Positions 43,575-52,695 of a stretch of 64,000 nucleotides of DNA are shown piece after piece. The position numbers were made by a program, and so were the translations under genes. The first letter of the stretch is position 1. Each line of letters opens with the position of its first letter. Location: the NCBI GenBank assembly GCA_900764755.1, contig CAAFPE010000046.1, forward strand, positions 62,001 to 126,000, in the 5' to 3' direction. Source of the DNA: an uncultured Oscillospiraceae bacterium. GTDB taxonomy: Bacteria > Bacillota > Clostridia > Oscillospirales > Oscillospiraceae. The notes under the pieces were generated by a model. That model did no database searches. It was not told the origin of the DNA and saw only the letters and a program-made list of their open reading frames with translations.

Positions 43575-44203
43575 TGTGGGCGGTGCTGGCCGCTGTCCTG
43601 GCGGCGCTGTTCCTGCTGGGAGGGCTCCGTGTGGGGCTCCGGGGGGAGTACACCCCGGAGACGGCGGGGGCCTGGCTCCGGATCGGGCCGGCAGAACTCC
43701 GCCTCTTTCCCAGACCGGCAGGGAAAAAGCTGGATCGTCCGAAAGAGGTGCAGCAGGACAGGCCCTCCGGCGGGAAGCAGTCCCGTCCCCCCTTTTTGTC
43801 CAGACGGGGACTGATGGAACTGGGACGTCGTCTGTTCCCTCTGCTGCTGGAGGCGGCGGGGCAGTTTCGCAGAAAACTCCAGGTCGACGAACTGCGCCTG
43901 CGCCTGGTGGCCGGGGCCTCAGACCCGGCGGACGCCGCCCTGCGGTACGGCCAGGCCAATGCCCTGCTGGGGGGGATCTGGCAGCCGGTGACCCGAGCCT
44001 TTCATGTTAAGGATGGCCGGGCCCGGGTGGAGGTGGACTTTGACCGGACGGAGCCCGCGCTGTACGGGCGGGTATCCCTGTCCCTGACAGTGGGACAGCT
44101 GGCGATCCTGGGCCTGGGCTTCGGCCTGAGGGCCCTGCGCGTCCTGCTGGCCGTGCGCCGGGAGGACCGGCAGCGGACCGGACAACAAAGCGCCGCTGCG
44201 TGA
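43571..44203 (+). CDS. DUF2953 membrane protein
   Basis: This 210-residue protein has one N-terminal membrane helix (about 3-20), a variable basic middle, and a C-terminal amphipathic/hydrophobic region typical of DUF2953 (YtfI-like) proteins. It is coupled to scpB by an ATGA overlap and precedes gerW/ytfJ, the same order as ytfI-ytfJ in Bacillus. Its function is unknown, with an association to sporulation. Confidence 0.8.
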   Translation: MMWAVLAAVLAALFLLGGLRVGLRGEYTPETAGAWLRIGPAELRLFPRPAGKKLDRPKEVQQDRPSGGKQSRPPFLSRRGLMELGRRLFPLLLEAAGQFRRKLQVDELRLRLVAGASDPADAALRYGQANALLGGIWQPVTRAFHVKDGRARVEVDFDRTEPALYGRVSLSLTVGQLAILGLGFGLRALRVLLAVRREDRQRTGQQSAAA

Positions 44204-44318
44204 TCCGGAGCGGTGGAGTGAAATGAGACTGGAGCGCGGCAGAGGGGGAGAACGTGAGACTCTCCCGGGGCCGGAGCCCATAGCATGAAGCAAAACGCGA
44301 AGAAAGGCGGCATGAACA

Positions 44319-44738
44319 ATGGAAAAGCAGCATCCTCTTACCGATCTGATGGGAACAGCTATGGAGAAGATCCACACCATGGTGGACGCCAATACCATCA
44401 TCGGCACCCCCATCCAGACGGGGGACGTGACCCTGATCCCGGTGTCCCGGTTGTCCTTCGGCATCGCCAGCGGCGGCAGTGACTTCACCACGAAAAATCA
44501 GAAGCCGGAGGCGGACAACAGCTTCGGCGGCGGCAGCGGAGCCAGCGCCAAGCTGGAACCGGTGGCCTTCCTCATCATCCGGGGGGAGAGCGTAAAGCTG
44601 CTGCCGGTGGCGCCTCCTCCGGCCACCACGGTGGATCGGGTCATCGAGGCGGTCCCCGAGGTGGTGGATAAGGTGACAGAGTTTTGGGAGAAGCAGCAGG
44701 AGAAAAAGGGGCAGCCTGACCCGGACGTGGTGGAATAA
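44319..44738 (+). CDS. ytfJ: GerW/YtfJ sporulation protein
   Basis: This 139-residue protein has the conserved core VDANTIIGTPIQTGDVTLIPVSR (in part) and SFGIASGG, then a Gly-rich turn and AFLIIRGESVKLLPV. In Bacillus, GerW (YtfJ) is needed for spore germination with L-alanine. The ATG at 44319 follows GAAAGGCGG. Confidence 0.93.
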   Translation: MEKQHPLTDLMGTAMEKIHTMVDANTIIGTPIQTGDVTLIPVSRLSFGIASGGSDFTTKNQKPEADNSFGGGSGASAKLEPVAFLIIRGESVKLLPVAPPPATTVDRVIEAVPEVVDKVTEFWEKQQEKKGQPDPDVVE

Positions 44739-44822
44739 GACTGTGGGACGGCAGAAGCACCGGGGATAACCCAGGGAACGGCGGGGCATACTGGATCCAT
44801 CCAAACGACGAGGTGATGGGGA

Positions 44823-45929
44823 TTGAAACGCCTTCTGGCCGCAGCAGCGGCCCTTCTGCTGTGTCTGAATATCCTGCCCACGGCCCATGGGATAGGCACC
44901 TCTGCAGGCTCCGCCATCCTGATGGAGGCGGAGAGCGGGCGGGTCCTCTATGAGCAGGACGCCGACCGCCCCCGGCTGATCGCCAGCGTCACCAAGCTGA
45001 TGACAGCCCTGGTGGCGCTGGAGTCAGGCCATCCCCTGGAGGAGAAGGTGACCGTCCGGGAGGAGGACACCAGAACGGAGGGCTCCTCCCTCTACCTGCG
45101 GTCCGGGGAGGAACTGCGGCTGGAGACCCTGCTGTACGGGCTGCTGCTCCAGTCGGGCAACGATGCCGCCATGGCGGTGGCCCGGCACTGCGGCGGAACT
45201 GTGGAAAACTTTGTGGGACAGATGAACCGCCGGGCGGCCCGGCTGGGCATGGCGAACAGCCGCTTTGCCAACCCCAGCGGCCTGAACGCGGAGGGACACT
45301 GCTCCACTGCCCGGGATCTGGCCCTGCTGGCCCGGGCCTGTCTGAAAAACGAGACTCTGGCGGCCATCGCCTCCACCCGGTCCGTTACCCTGGAGGGGCG
45401 GAGTTTTGTCAATCACAACAAGCTGCTCTGGCGGTACGAGGGCTGTGTGGGCCTGAAAACAGGGTATACGGAGAAGGCGGGGCGCACCCTGGTCTCAGCG
45501 GCAGAGCGGGAGGGCATGACCCTGATCGCTGTCACCCTGAACGACCCGGACGACTGGCGGGACCATGCCGCCCTGTTCGACTGGGGCTTCTCCAACTGGA
45601 AAATAGAGACGGCGGTCCGGGCGGGGGAGGAGATCTGCTCCCTGCCGGTGGGGGGCAGCCTGGTTCCCTTCTGTCCGGTCCGGGCGGGAGCAGACCTGCG
45701 CTGGCCCCTGCGGGAGGGGGAGCGTCTGGAACTTCGGCTGGATCTGCCCATGGAGCAGCTCACCGCTCCAGTGCAGAAAGGAGTACGGATCGGCACCCTC
45801 CGCGGAGCGGTGGGGGACGAGCCGGCTGGAGAGATCCCGCTGGTGTGCGGGGAGGCGGTCCCCAGGGATCTGGCGGAGCCCCGGAGGGGTCTGTTCCGGC
45901 GGCTGTTGGGCTGGCTGGAAGAGTTTTAA
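44823..45929 (+). CDS. D-alanyl-D-alanine carboxypeptidase (DacF/DacB type)
   Basis: This 368-residue penicillin-binding protein has a signal peptide (about 1-24), SVTK (Ser55-Lys58), SGN (about 114) and KTG (about 214), followed by the C-terminal beta domain of PBP5-type enzymes. It trims the terminal D-Ala of peptidoglycan stem peptides. Its place after gerW and before rluB matches dacB/dacF of sporulating Firmicutes, suggesting a spore-cortex role. The start is a TTG after GGTGATGGGG. Confidence 0.92.
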   Translation: MKRLLAAAAALLLCLNILPTAHGIGTSAGSAILMEAESGRVLYEQDADRPRLIASVTKLMTALVALESGHPLEEKVTVREEDTRTEGSSLYLRSGEELRLETLLYGLLLQSGNDAAMAVARHCGGTVENFVGQMNRRAARLGMANSRFANPSGLNAEGHCSTARDLALLARACLKNETLAAIASTRSVTLEGRSFVNHNKLLWRYEGCVGLKTGYTEKAGRTLVSAAEREGMTLIAVTLNDPDDWRDHAALFDWGFSNWKIETAVRAGEEICSLPVGGSLVPFCPVRAGADLRWPLREGERLELRLDLPMEQLTAPVQKGVRIGTLRGAVGDEPAGEIPLVCGEAVPRDLAEPRRGLFRRLLGWLEEF

Positions 45930-45950
45930 ACGAGAAGGAGGCGGCCTGAT

Positions 45951-46688
45951 ATGGAAGAGCGGCTGCAAAAATTGATCTCATCCTGTGGGCTGGCCTCCCG
46001 CCGGACGGCGGAGGCGTGGATCTCCCAGGGACGGGTGACGGTGAACGGAAGCCAGGCAGCCCTGGGGGACCGGGCGGATCTGGAGCGGGACCGGGTGGAG
46101 GTGGACGGCGTTCCCCTCCGTGCCCGGGTGGAGCGTACATATCTCATGCTGAACAAGCCCAGAGGGTATGTGACCACCCTGTCCGACGAGAGGGGCCGGC
46201 GGACGGCGGCCTCTCTGGTGTCCGGCTGCGGCCGGAGGGTGTGGCCGGTGGGCCGGCTGGATCTGGACTCTGAGGGGCTTCTGCTGTTCACCGACGATGG
46301 GGAACTGACCCACGGGCTCCTCCACCCCAGCGGCGAGGTGGAAAAGGAGTATCTGGTGTGGGTGGCCGGAGATGTAGACCGGGCCCTGCCCATCCTGTCC
46401 GCCCCCATGGAACTGGACGGGGAACTCATCGCCCCGGCCCGGGTGCGGATGGGCCGCAGGGGAGAGGACGTGACCCGGCTCTCCGTGGTCATCCACCAGG
46501 GGAAAAACCGGCAGGTGCGCCGGATGTGTGCCCAGGCGGGCCTGGAGGTCCGGCGCCTCAAGCGGGTGCGGGAGGGCCGGGTCTGGCTGGACCGGGCGCT
46601 GAAGCCGGGGCAGTGGCGGCCCCTGAGCGGGGAGGAGCTGCGCCTCCTGAGGGAGGAGGCGGGGGCGGATCCCATTGGGACAAGGTAA
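45951..46688 (+). CDS. rluB: 23S rRNA pseudouridine synthase RluB family
   Basis: This 245-residue protein has an N-terminal S4 domain (about 1-60) and the RsuA/RluB catalytic motif GRLDLDSEGLLLFT with the nucleophilic Asp, followed by GKNRQVRRM. It modifies 23S rRNA (RluB type by context beside scpB). AGGAGG lies upstream. Its final base coincides with the first base of the palindrome downstream. Confidence 0.92.
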   Translation: MEERLQKLISSCGLASRRTAEAWISQGRVTVNGSQAALGDRADLERDRVEVDGVPLRARVERTYLMLNKPRGYVTTLSDERGRRTAASLVSGCGRRVWPVGRLDLDSEGLLLFTDDGELTHGLLHPSGEVEKEYLVWVAGDVDRALPILSAPMELDGELIAPARVRMGRRGEDVTRLSVVIHQGKNRQVRRMCAQAGLEVRRLKRVREGRVWLDRALKPGQWRPLSGEELRLLREEAGADPIGTR

Positions 46689-46722
46689 ATTTTGCAAGAG
46701 AAAAATGAAATCTTGCAAAATT
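46688..46722. promoter_or_regulatory. perfect palindrome upstream of the RpiR-type regulator
   Basis: AATTTTGCAAG (46688-46698) and CTTGCAAAATT (46712-46722) are perfect 11-bp inverted repeats with a 13-base spacer; a third half-site CTTGCA follows at 46725-46730. The T-poor flanks argue against a terminator. It lies 140 bases before the RpiR-family gene and may be its autoregulatory operator. Confidence 0.6.
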
Positions 46723-46863
46723 AACTTGCATTTTTCCTTCGGAGCCATTATCATGGAGAACAAGGAAACTGATCTCCCGGAGGGACGGGGCAGTCCGGAC
46801 GACGGCGGAGCCGCGCGCCCGGCCGCTTTGCGCGTCCGGGGTTCTGTGGGAGGATGATACGGA

Positions 46864-47727
46864 ATGAATCGTGATATTCTGGCCGTGATCCAGGAGAATA
46901 TGGACAGCTTCTCCAAGGGACAGAAGCGGATCGCCAATTACATTCTGGAGTCCTATGACAAGGCGGCCTTTATGACGGCCAGCAAGCTGGGCAAGCGGGT
47001 CAGCGTCAGTGAGTCCACTGTGGTCCGCTTTGCGGCGGAACTGGGTTATGACGGATACCCCAGTATGCAGAAATCCCTGCAAAAAATGATTCGGAACCGA
47101 CTGACCTCGGTGCAGCGCATCGAGGTGGCCAACGACCGGCTCGGCGACCAGGATGTGCTGGACATGGTGCTCCAGTCGGACATCGACAAGATCCGCCAGA
47201 CCCTGGAAGAGATCGACCGGGGCAGCTTTGAAAAGGCTACCGATGCCATTGTGGCGGCCCGCCGGATCTATGTGATCGGTGTGCGTTCCGCGGCAGCGAT
47301 CGCAACCTTCCTGGGGTTCTATTTCAATCTGATTTTTGACAATGTGGTGATGATCACTGCAAATACCCCCAGTGAGGTGTTTGAAAGCCTGCTGCGGGTG
47401 GGGGAGGGGGATGTCATCATTGGCGTCAGCTTTCCCCGTTACTCTAGCCGGGCCGTCCAGGCAGTGAGTTTTGCCCGGGATCGGGGGGCCACCACCATTG
47501 CCATCACGGACAGTGAGGCGTCCCCCCTGGCTCAGATCTCCCAGTATACGCTGAAGGCCCGCAGCGACATGGCCTCCTTTGTGGATTCCCTGGTGGCCCC
47601 GCTGAGCCTGGTGAATGCCCTGCTGGTAGAGGTGAGCCGAAAGAAGAACGAGGACCTGTCCAAGACCTTCCAGACGCTGGAGAAGATCTGGGAGGAGTAC
47701 GGGGTCTATGAGAAGGTGCAGGAGTGA
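46864..47727 (+). CDS. RpiR/MurR-family transcriptional regulator
   Basis: This 287-residue protein has an N-terminal helix-turn-helix (about 1-80, with GKRVSVSESTVVRFAAELGYDGYP across the recognition region) and a SIS sugar-isomerase domain (about 120-260) that binds phosphosugars. RpiR-family members control amino-sugar or pentose use. The adjacent genes do not reveal its sugar. Its end overlaps the flavoprotein start by four bases. Confidence 0.9.
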   Translation: MNRDILAVIQENMDSFSKGQKRIANYILESYDKAAFMTASKLGKRVSVSESTVVRFAAELGYDGYPSMQKSLQKMIRNRLTSVQRIEVANDRLGDQDVLDMVLQSDIDKIRQTLEEIDRGSFEKATDAIVAARRIYVIGVRSAAAIATFLGFYFNLIFDNVVMITANTPSEVFESLLRVGEGDVIIGVSFPRYSSRAVQAVSFARDRGATTIAITDSEASPLAQISQYTLKARSDMASFVDSLVAPLSLVNALLVEVSRKKNEDLSKTFQTLEKIWEEYGVYEKVQE

Positions 47728-48992
47728 GTCAGATCAGCCATGAGCTTGTTGTGGTGGGGGGCGGAGCCGCGGGTATGATGGCGGCCATCACTGCCGCCCG
47801 CCTGGGTGCGGACGTCTGCCTGGTGGAGCGCAATCCCAAGCTGGGGCGGAAGCTGTACATCACGGGGAAGGGGCGGTGCAACGTCACCAACCACTGTACG
47901 CCAGAGGAAGTGCTGGCTGCAACGCCACGAAATGGAAAATTCCTTTACAGTGCTATGAACCAAACGCCGCCGGCGGAGGTGGAGCGCTTTTTTGCAGAGC
48001 TGGGCGTGGAACTGAAGGTGGAGCGGGGCAACCGGGTGTTCCCCGTCTCTGACCGGGCCGCCGACATCATTGACGCCCTGTTTTTTGAGCTGCGCCGCCT
48101 GTCGGTGCCTGTCATTCAGGGGCGGGTCTCCGCTCTGGACGTACAGGACGGGGCTGTGTGTGCCGTGGAGCTGAGGCAGGACGGGGAGGGACGGAGGAAA
48201 CTCCCGTGCCGCGGGGTGGTGCTGGCCACCGGCGGGGCGTCCTATCCCGCCACTGGTTCGACGGGGGACGGCTATGAGCTGGCCCGGTCCGCGGGACACA
48301 GCGTGGTCCCGCCCAGGCCCTCCCTGGTGCCGCTGGAGGCGGAGGAGGGATTCTGCGGGGAGATGCAGGGCCTGGCCCTGAAAAATGTGGTGCTGAGGAT
48401 GAAGGACCGGAAGGGAAAGGTGCTGTTCCAGGAGCAGGGAGAGCTGATGTTTACCCATTTTGGACTGTCTGGTCCCCTGGTCCTCAGCGCCAGCGCCCAC
48501 CTGCGGGATTTTGAGAAAAATACCTATCGGGCGGTCATCGACCTGAAGCCTGCCCTGGATGAGGAGAAGCTGGATGCACGGCTGCTCCGGGAGCTGGGGG
48601 ACAACGCCAACAAGGATATGCAGAACGTGATGGGCAGTCTGGTGCCCCGGCTGATGGTGCCGGTGGCGCTCCGGCTGGCGGACATCCCTCCGGACCGGAA
48701 GGCCCACGACGTGACCCGGGGGGAGCGGCGGCGTCTGCTGGAGACCCTGAAGGGACTGACCATCCACATCAAGGGACCCCGGCCCATTGCCGAGGCCATC
48801 GTCACCTCCGGAGGGATCAAGGTGGGGGAGATCGACCCCAGAACCATGCAGTCCAAAAAACTGTCAGGTCTCTTTTTTGCCGGGGAGCTGATCGATGTGG
48901 ACGCCTACACCGGCGGCTTCAACCTCCAGATTGCCTGGGCCACCGGCCGGGCGGCAGGAGCGGGGGGCTCTGCCTTTCTGGCAGAGCCGTAA
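47724..48992 (+). CDS. HI0933/BaiN-family flavoprotein oxidoreductase
   Basis: This 422-residue FAD protein has the dinucleotide motif VVGGGAAGMMAA at the N-terminus, GKGRCNVTN (about 49-57), ATGGASYPATGSTGDGYELA and the C-terminal ELIDVDAYTGGFNLQIAWATG (in part) binding FAD. The family includes BaiN, proposed to reduce bile-acid intermediates, but most members are housekeeping proteins of unknown substrate. The GTG start overlaps the regulator gene. Confidence 0.85.
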   Translation: MSQISHELVVVGGGAAGMMAAITAARLGADVCLVERNPKLGRKLYITGKGRCNVTNHCTPEEVLAATPRNGKFLYSAMNQTPPAEVERFFAELGVELKVERGNRVFPVSDRAADIIDALFFELRRLSVPVIQGRVSALDVQDGAVCAVELRQDGEGRRKLPCRGVVLATGGASYPATGSTGDGYELARSAGHSVVPPRPSLVPLEAEEGFCGEMQGLALKNVVLRMKDRKGKVLFQEQGELMFTHFGLSGPLVLSASAHLRDFEKNTYRAVIDLKPALDEEKLDARLLRELGDNANKDMQNVMGSLVPRLMVPVALRLADIPPDRKAHDVTRGERRRLLETLKGLTIHIKGPRPIAEAIVTSGGIKVGEIDPRTMQSKKLSGLFFAGELIDVDAYTGGFNLQIAWATGRAAGAGGSAFLAEP

Positions 48993-49007
48993 AGCGCGTT
49001 TGACGCT

Positions 49008-49039
49008 TCATGCCCCTGTCTCACAGAGGCGGGGCATGA
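49008..49039 (+). terminator. hairpin between the flavoprotein and cmk genes
   Basis: A 9-bp stem (49008-49016 with 49031-49039) encloses a 14-base loop 16 bases past the flavoprotein stop. A second stem (48966-48974 with 48980-48988) lies across the end of the coding region. Neither is followed directly by a T-run, so termination is uncertain. Confidence 0.4.
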
Positions 49040-49150
49040 GGTGGGAGCCCAGAGAACTGGAAGGCGCATGAAACCGGGACAACGGTTCTTTTTGATCCCT
49101 TTTCTTTCAAGAAAAAGGATGAACAACAAGACAACGGAGCGTATGGTAAG

Positions 49151-49828
49151 ATGCAGGAGAAAAGTATAGCCATTGACGGCCCGGCCGGAGCCGGGAAGAG
49201 CACCCTGGCCCGGGCCCTGGCCCAGGAGCTGGGGTATTTGTATGTGGATACGGGGGCCATTTACCGCACAGTGGCCCTGCGGGCCCGGGAGGCGGGAGCG
49301 GACCCCTCCGACCCGGCGCAGGTGGAGCCTCTGCTGGAGGGGCTGGACATCCGGATGGACTACGGTGAGGACGGCGTGCAGCGGATGTACCTGTCCGGCC
49401 GGGATGTGACCGAGGCGATCCGGGAGAACGCGGTCTCGGCACTGGCTTCCAAGGTGGCGGCCCTGCCCGCAGTGCGGGACTTTTTGCTGGACTTCCAGCG
49501 GCGGCAGGCCAGAGAGCGGGACGTGGTCATGGACGGCCGGGACATCGGGACGGTGGTGCTACCCCGGGCGGGGGTGAAGATCTTCCTCACCGCTGCGCCG
49601 GAGGCCCGGGCGGAGCGCCGCCTGCTGGAACTGCGCCAGCGGGGGCAGGAGGCGGAGTTTGATACCGTGTTGTCCGACATCATCCGCCGGGATGAGCAGG
49701 ACCGGAACCGGGCCGTCGCCCCCCTCCGCCAGGCGGAGGACGCCGTGCTGCTGGACACGACCCAGCTGGACCGGGCAGGCAGCCTGGAGGCCCTGCTGGC
49801 CATTGTGAGAGAGAGGCTGCCCCAGTGA
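49151..49828 (+). CDS. cmk: cytidylate kinase
   Basis: This 225-residue kinase has the P-loop GPAGAGKST (10-18), YVDTGAIYR and GRDIGTVV, characteristic of Cmk. It phosphorylates CMP and dCMP. The order cmk-plsC-ispH/rpsA is typical of Clostridia. Its end overlaps plsC by four bases. Confidence 0.95.
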   Translation: MQEKSIAIDGPAGAGKSTLARALAQELGYLYVDTGAIYRTVALRAREAGADPSDPAQVEPLLEGLDIRMDYGEDGVQRMYLSGRDVTEAIRENAVSALASKVAALPAVRDFLLDFQRRQARERDVVMDGRDIGTVVLPRAGVKIFLTAAPEARAERRLLELRQRGQEAEFDTVLSDIIRRDEQDRNRAVAPLRQAEDAVLLDTTQLDRAGSLEALLAIVRERLPQ

Positions 49829-50424
49829 ATATGAGATTCTTGTACCACGCTCTGTACCGCATTGTCTGGCCGTTCTTCAGTCTGGCCCACCCGGTCGGGG
49901 CCAAGGGGCGGGAAAATATCCCGGAGGGGGGCGCTGTGCTGTGCGCCAACCACTCCGCCCTGTGCGACCCCATTTTGGTGTGCTTCGCCTGTACTCTGCG
50001 GTGGATGGTCCGGCCTATGGCCAAGATCGAGCTGTCCCGGGTGCCGGTCCTGGGCTGGCTGCTGGGGAAGGCCGGCGTGATCTATGTGGACCGGGGCCAC
50101 GCGGATGTACACGCGGTAAAGGAGGCCCTCAAGTGGCTGAAGGAGGGTCAGAAGCTGCTGGTGTTCCCCGAGGGGACCCGGGTCCATGAGGGCGAGGCTG
50201 TGGAGGGCAAGAGCGGCGCGGCGCTGTTTGCCACCCGGACGGGGACTCCGCTGGTCCCTGTCTATGTCTCACGGAGGAAGTACTGGTTCCGGCCCAGTCC
50301 GGTGGTCATTGGTGAACCCATCTATCCAGAGATCGCCGGACGGAAGGCCACGGCGGAGGAGCTGGAACAGATCACAGAGAACTTGATGGCGGAGATCTAC
50401 CGCCTTGGGGAGGGATTGGAGTGA
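49825..50424 (+). CDS. plsC: 1-acyl-sn-glycerol-3-phosphate acyltransferase
   Basis: This 199-residue enzyme has the HX4D motif in NHSALCDPI and FPEGTR for glycerol-phosphate binding. It makes phosphatidic acid at the membrane. The GTG at 49825 overlaps the cmk stop; an ATG two codons later is an alternative. Confidence 0.93.
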   Translation: MNMRFLYHALYRIVWPFFSLAHPVGAKGRENIPEGGAVLCANHSALCDPILVCFACTLRWMVRPMAKIELSRVPVLGWLLGKAGVIYVDRGHADVHAVKEALKWLKEGQKLLVFPEGTRVHEGEAVEGKSGAALFATRTGTPLVPVYVSRRKYWFRPSPVVIGEPIYPEIAGRKATAEELEQITENLMAEIYRLGEGLE

Positions 50425-52358
50425 AGCTGCATCTGGCCAAGTCGGCCGGCTTCTGCTACGGTGTGCGCCGGGCGGTAGAGCTGGCTGAGGAAGCAGTAGC
50501 CTCCAGCCGTCCCTGCGTGATGCTGGGCTCTATCATCCACAACCGGGATGTAGTGGGCAGTCTGGCCCGCCAGGGGCTGGTGGCGGTGGACCGGGTGGAG
50601 AATGTCCCGCCGGGCTGCGGGGTCATCATTCGCTCTCACGGAGAGAGCCGGGAGACCTACCGCCGATTGGAGGCGCAGGGGGCGGAGATTTTGGACGCCA
50701 CCTGTCCCAATGTCAGGCGGATCCACCACATTGTGGCCCGGGCGGAGGAGCAGGGGCGGCAGCCGGTGATCATCGGTGCGCCCGACCACCCGGAGGTGGC
50801 AGCCATCGCCGGATGGTGCGGCCATCCGGTGGTCCTCTCAGGCGTGGAGGACCTGGAGAAGTGGCTGGAGGAGCAGCCGGAGCGGCGGGCCCTGCCCCTC
50901 ACTTTTGTCTCTCAAACCACCTCCACACAAAAAATCTGGAATGACTGCGTGAAAAAAGCAAAAAAAGAGTGTACAAACCCGGAATTTTTTGATACAATAT
51001 GCGGAGCGACATCAAAACGCCAGGAGGAAGCCCATCAGTTGGCCGCGCAGTGCGACACAATGGTGGTCATCGGCGACGGCAAGAGCTCTAATACCAAGCG
51101 TTTGGCGGAGATCTGCCGGGAGGTCTGCTCCGACGTCCAGCTCATCGAGCGGGCATCAGACCTGGATCTGAGCCGGCTGGCCCAGGCAGAAGTTGTCGGC
51201 ATCACGGCGGGTGCTTCGACTCCCGCGTGGATAATAAAGGAGGTTTGTGACAAAATGAGCGATGAAATCATGGAGATCGAGGAATCCTTCGCTGATATGC
51301 TGGAGAATTCGATCAAAACTTTGAATACGGGGGATAAGGTTACTGGCACAGTCGTAGCAATTACGCCGACTGAGATCCAGGTGGACCTGGGCACCAAGCA
51401 CGCCGGCTATATTCCCGTATCCGAGCTGACCGATGACCCCACCGCTAAGGTGGAGGATCTGGTCAAGGTGGGCGACGAGATCGAGACCTTCGTTGTCCGC
51501 GTCAACGATCAGGAGGGTGTGGTCACCCTGTCCAAGAAGCGCCTTGACGTGGTCAAGGGCTGGGAGGAGATCGAGGCCGCCCGGGAGAACGAGACCGTTC
51601 TGGACGGCGTGGTCACTGAGGACAACAAGGGCGGCGTCGTGGTGTCCGTAAAGGGCATCCGGGTGTTCGTCCCCGCCTCTCAGACCGGTCTGCCCCGTGA
51701 GACTCCCATGAGCACCCTGCTCAAGCAGAAGGTGCGCCTGGTGGTCACCGAGGTCAACCGTGCCCGCCGCCGTGTGGTGGGCTCCATCAGCCGTGTGATG
51801 CGCGCCGAGCGCGCCGCTGCTGCGGAGAAGGTCTGGGCCGAGATCGAGGACGGCAAGCACTATACCGGCACGGTGAAGTCCCTGACTTCTTACGGCGCTT
51901 TCGTGGACATCGGCGGCGTGGACGGCATGGTCCACATCTCCGAGCTGTCCTGGAGCCGCATCAAGCACCCCTCTGAGGTGGTGAAGGTGGGCGACACCGT
52001 GGAGGTGTATGTCATCTCTGCCGACAAGGAGAAGAAGAAGATCTCCCTGGGCATGAAGGACCGCAGCCAGGATCCCTGGACCGTGTTCACCAGCACCTAT
52101 GAGGTGGGTGACGTGGCCAATGTCCGCGTGGTCAAGCTGATGACCTTCGGCGCCTTCGCCGAGATCGTCCCCGGTGTGGACGGCCTGATCCACATCTCCC
52201 AGATTGCCGACCACCGCATTGAGAAGCCCGGCGATGTGCTGGCCGAGGGCGACAAGGTGGACGTGAAGATCACCGACGTGGATATGGAGAACCAGAAGGT
52301 CTCTCTGTCCATCCGCGCTCTGCTGGAGGAGGCTCCCGCCGAGGAGGACGAGGAGTAA
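50421..52358 (+). CDS. IspH fused to ribosomal protein S1-like domains
   Basis: This 645-residue fusion starts at GTG overlapping plsC. Residues about 1-282 are 4-hydroxy-3-methylbut-2-enyl diphosphate reductase, with the three cluster-binding cysteines (Cys12 in AGFCYGV, ATCPNVRRIH, TICGATSKRQ); it makes IPP and DMAPP. Residues about 300-645 hold four S1 RNA-binding repeats, each with a G-x-V core (GTVVAITPTEIQVDLG, VTEDNKGGVVVSVKG, GTVKSLTSYGAFVDIG, VVKLMTFGAFAEI). The fusion is known in Clostridia. Codon use changes toward highly expressed codons in the S1 part. A terminator follows. Confidence 0.95.
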   Translation: MKLHLAKSAGFCYGVRRAVELAEEAVASSRPCVMLGSIIHNRDVVGSLARQGLVAVDRVENVPPGCGVIIRSHGESRETYRRLEAQGAEILDATCPNVRRIHHIVARAEEQGRQPVIIGAPDHPEVAAIAGWCGHPVVLSGVEDLEKWLEEQPERRALPLTFVSQTTSTQKIWNDCVKKAKKECTNPEFFDTICGATSKRQEEAHQLAAQCDTMVVIGDGKSSNTKRLAEICREVCSDVQLIERASDLDLSRLAQAEVVGITAGASTPAWIIKEVCDKMSDEIMEIEESFADMLENSIKTLNTGDKVTGTVVAITPTEIQVDLGTKHAGYIPVSELTDDPTAKVEDLVKVGDEIETFVVRVNDQEGVVTLSKKRLDVVKGWEEIEAARENETVLDGVVTEDNKGGVVVSVKGIRVFVPASQTGLPRETPMSTLLKQKVRLVVTEVNRARRRVVGSISRVMRAERAAAAEKVWAEIEDGKHYTGTVKSLTSYGAFVDIGGVDGMVHISELSWSRIKHPSEVVKVGDTVEVYVISADKEKKKISLGMKDRSQDPWTVFTSTYEVGDVANVRVVKLMTFGAFAEIVPGVDGLIHISQIADHRIEKPGDVLAEGDKVDVKITDVDMENQKVSLSIRALLEEAPAEEDEE

Positions 52359-52383
52359 GTTCCTCAAAGAACTGTTTGACAAA

Positions 52384-52417
52384 GGAAGCGCCGTGTGATG
52401 CGGCGCTTCCTTTTTTT
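52384..52417 (+). terminator. terminator after ispH-S1
   Basis: A 10-bp GC-rich stem (52384-52393 with 52401-52410), extended by A-T pairs, runs into seven T. Confidence 0.93.
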
Positions 52418-52528
52418 GTGGTCCGGGCCCCGCTCCGGAATTTTCCAGAGATGCATGGCAAAAAACGTGTAAAAGAACGTGTCAGAAGGAGAAAAACAGA
52501 AAAACATAGGAAAAAAGTGTGATAGAAC

Positions 52529-52557
52529 TTGTCAAGAGCAAAACAATTGGTTATAAT
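52529..52557 (+). promoter_or_regulatory. sigma-A promoter of carD-ispD-ispF
   Basis: TTGTCA (52529-52534) and TATAAT (52552-52557) are 17 bases apart. A leader of about 130 bases separates it from the carD start; open coding frame beginning before this promoter therefore cannot all be translated. Confidence 0.85.
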
Positions 52558-52695
52558 GTAGATAAACTTAGACGATGGGGCCTGCCAAACCGGAGGTGCA
52601 GAGCATACCCTCTTGGACGGTCCGGGAAAAGGCGGCTGCCAGTACAGACTGATCTCAGGATGATGCGGGAAATGGTGGAAGTGGAGGTGTCACCG

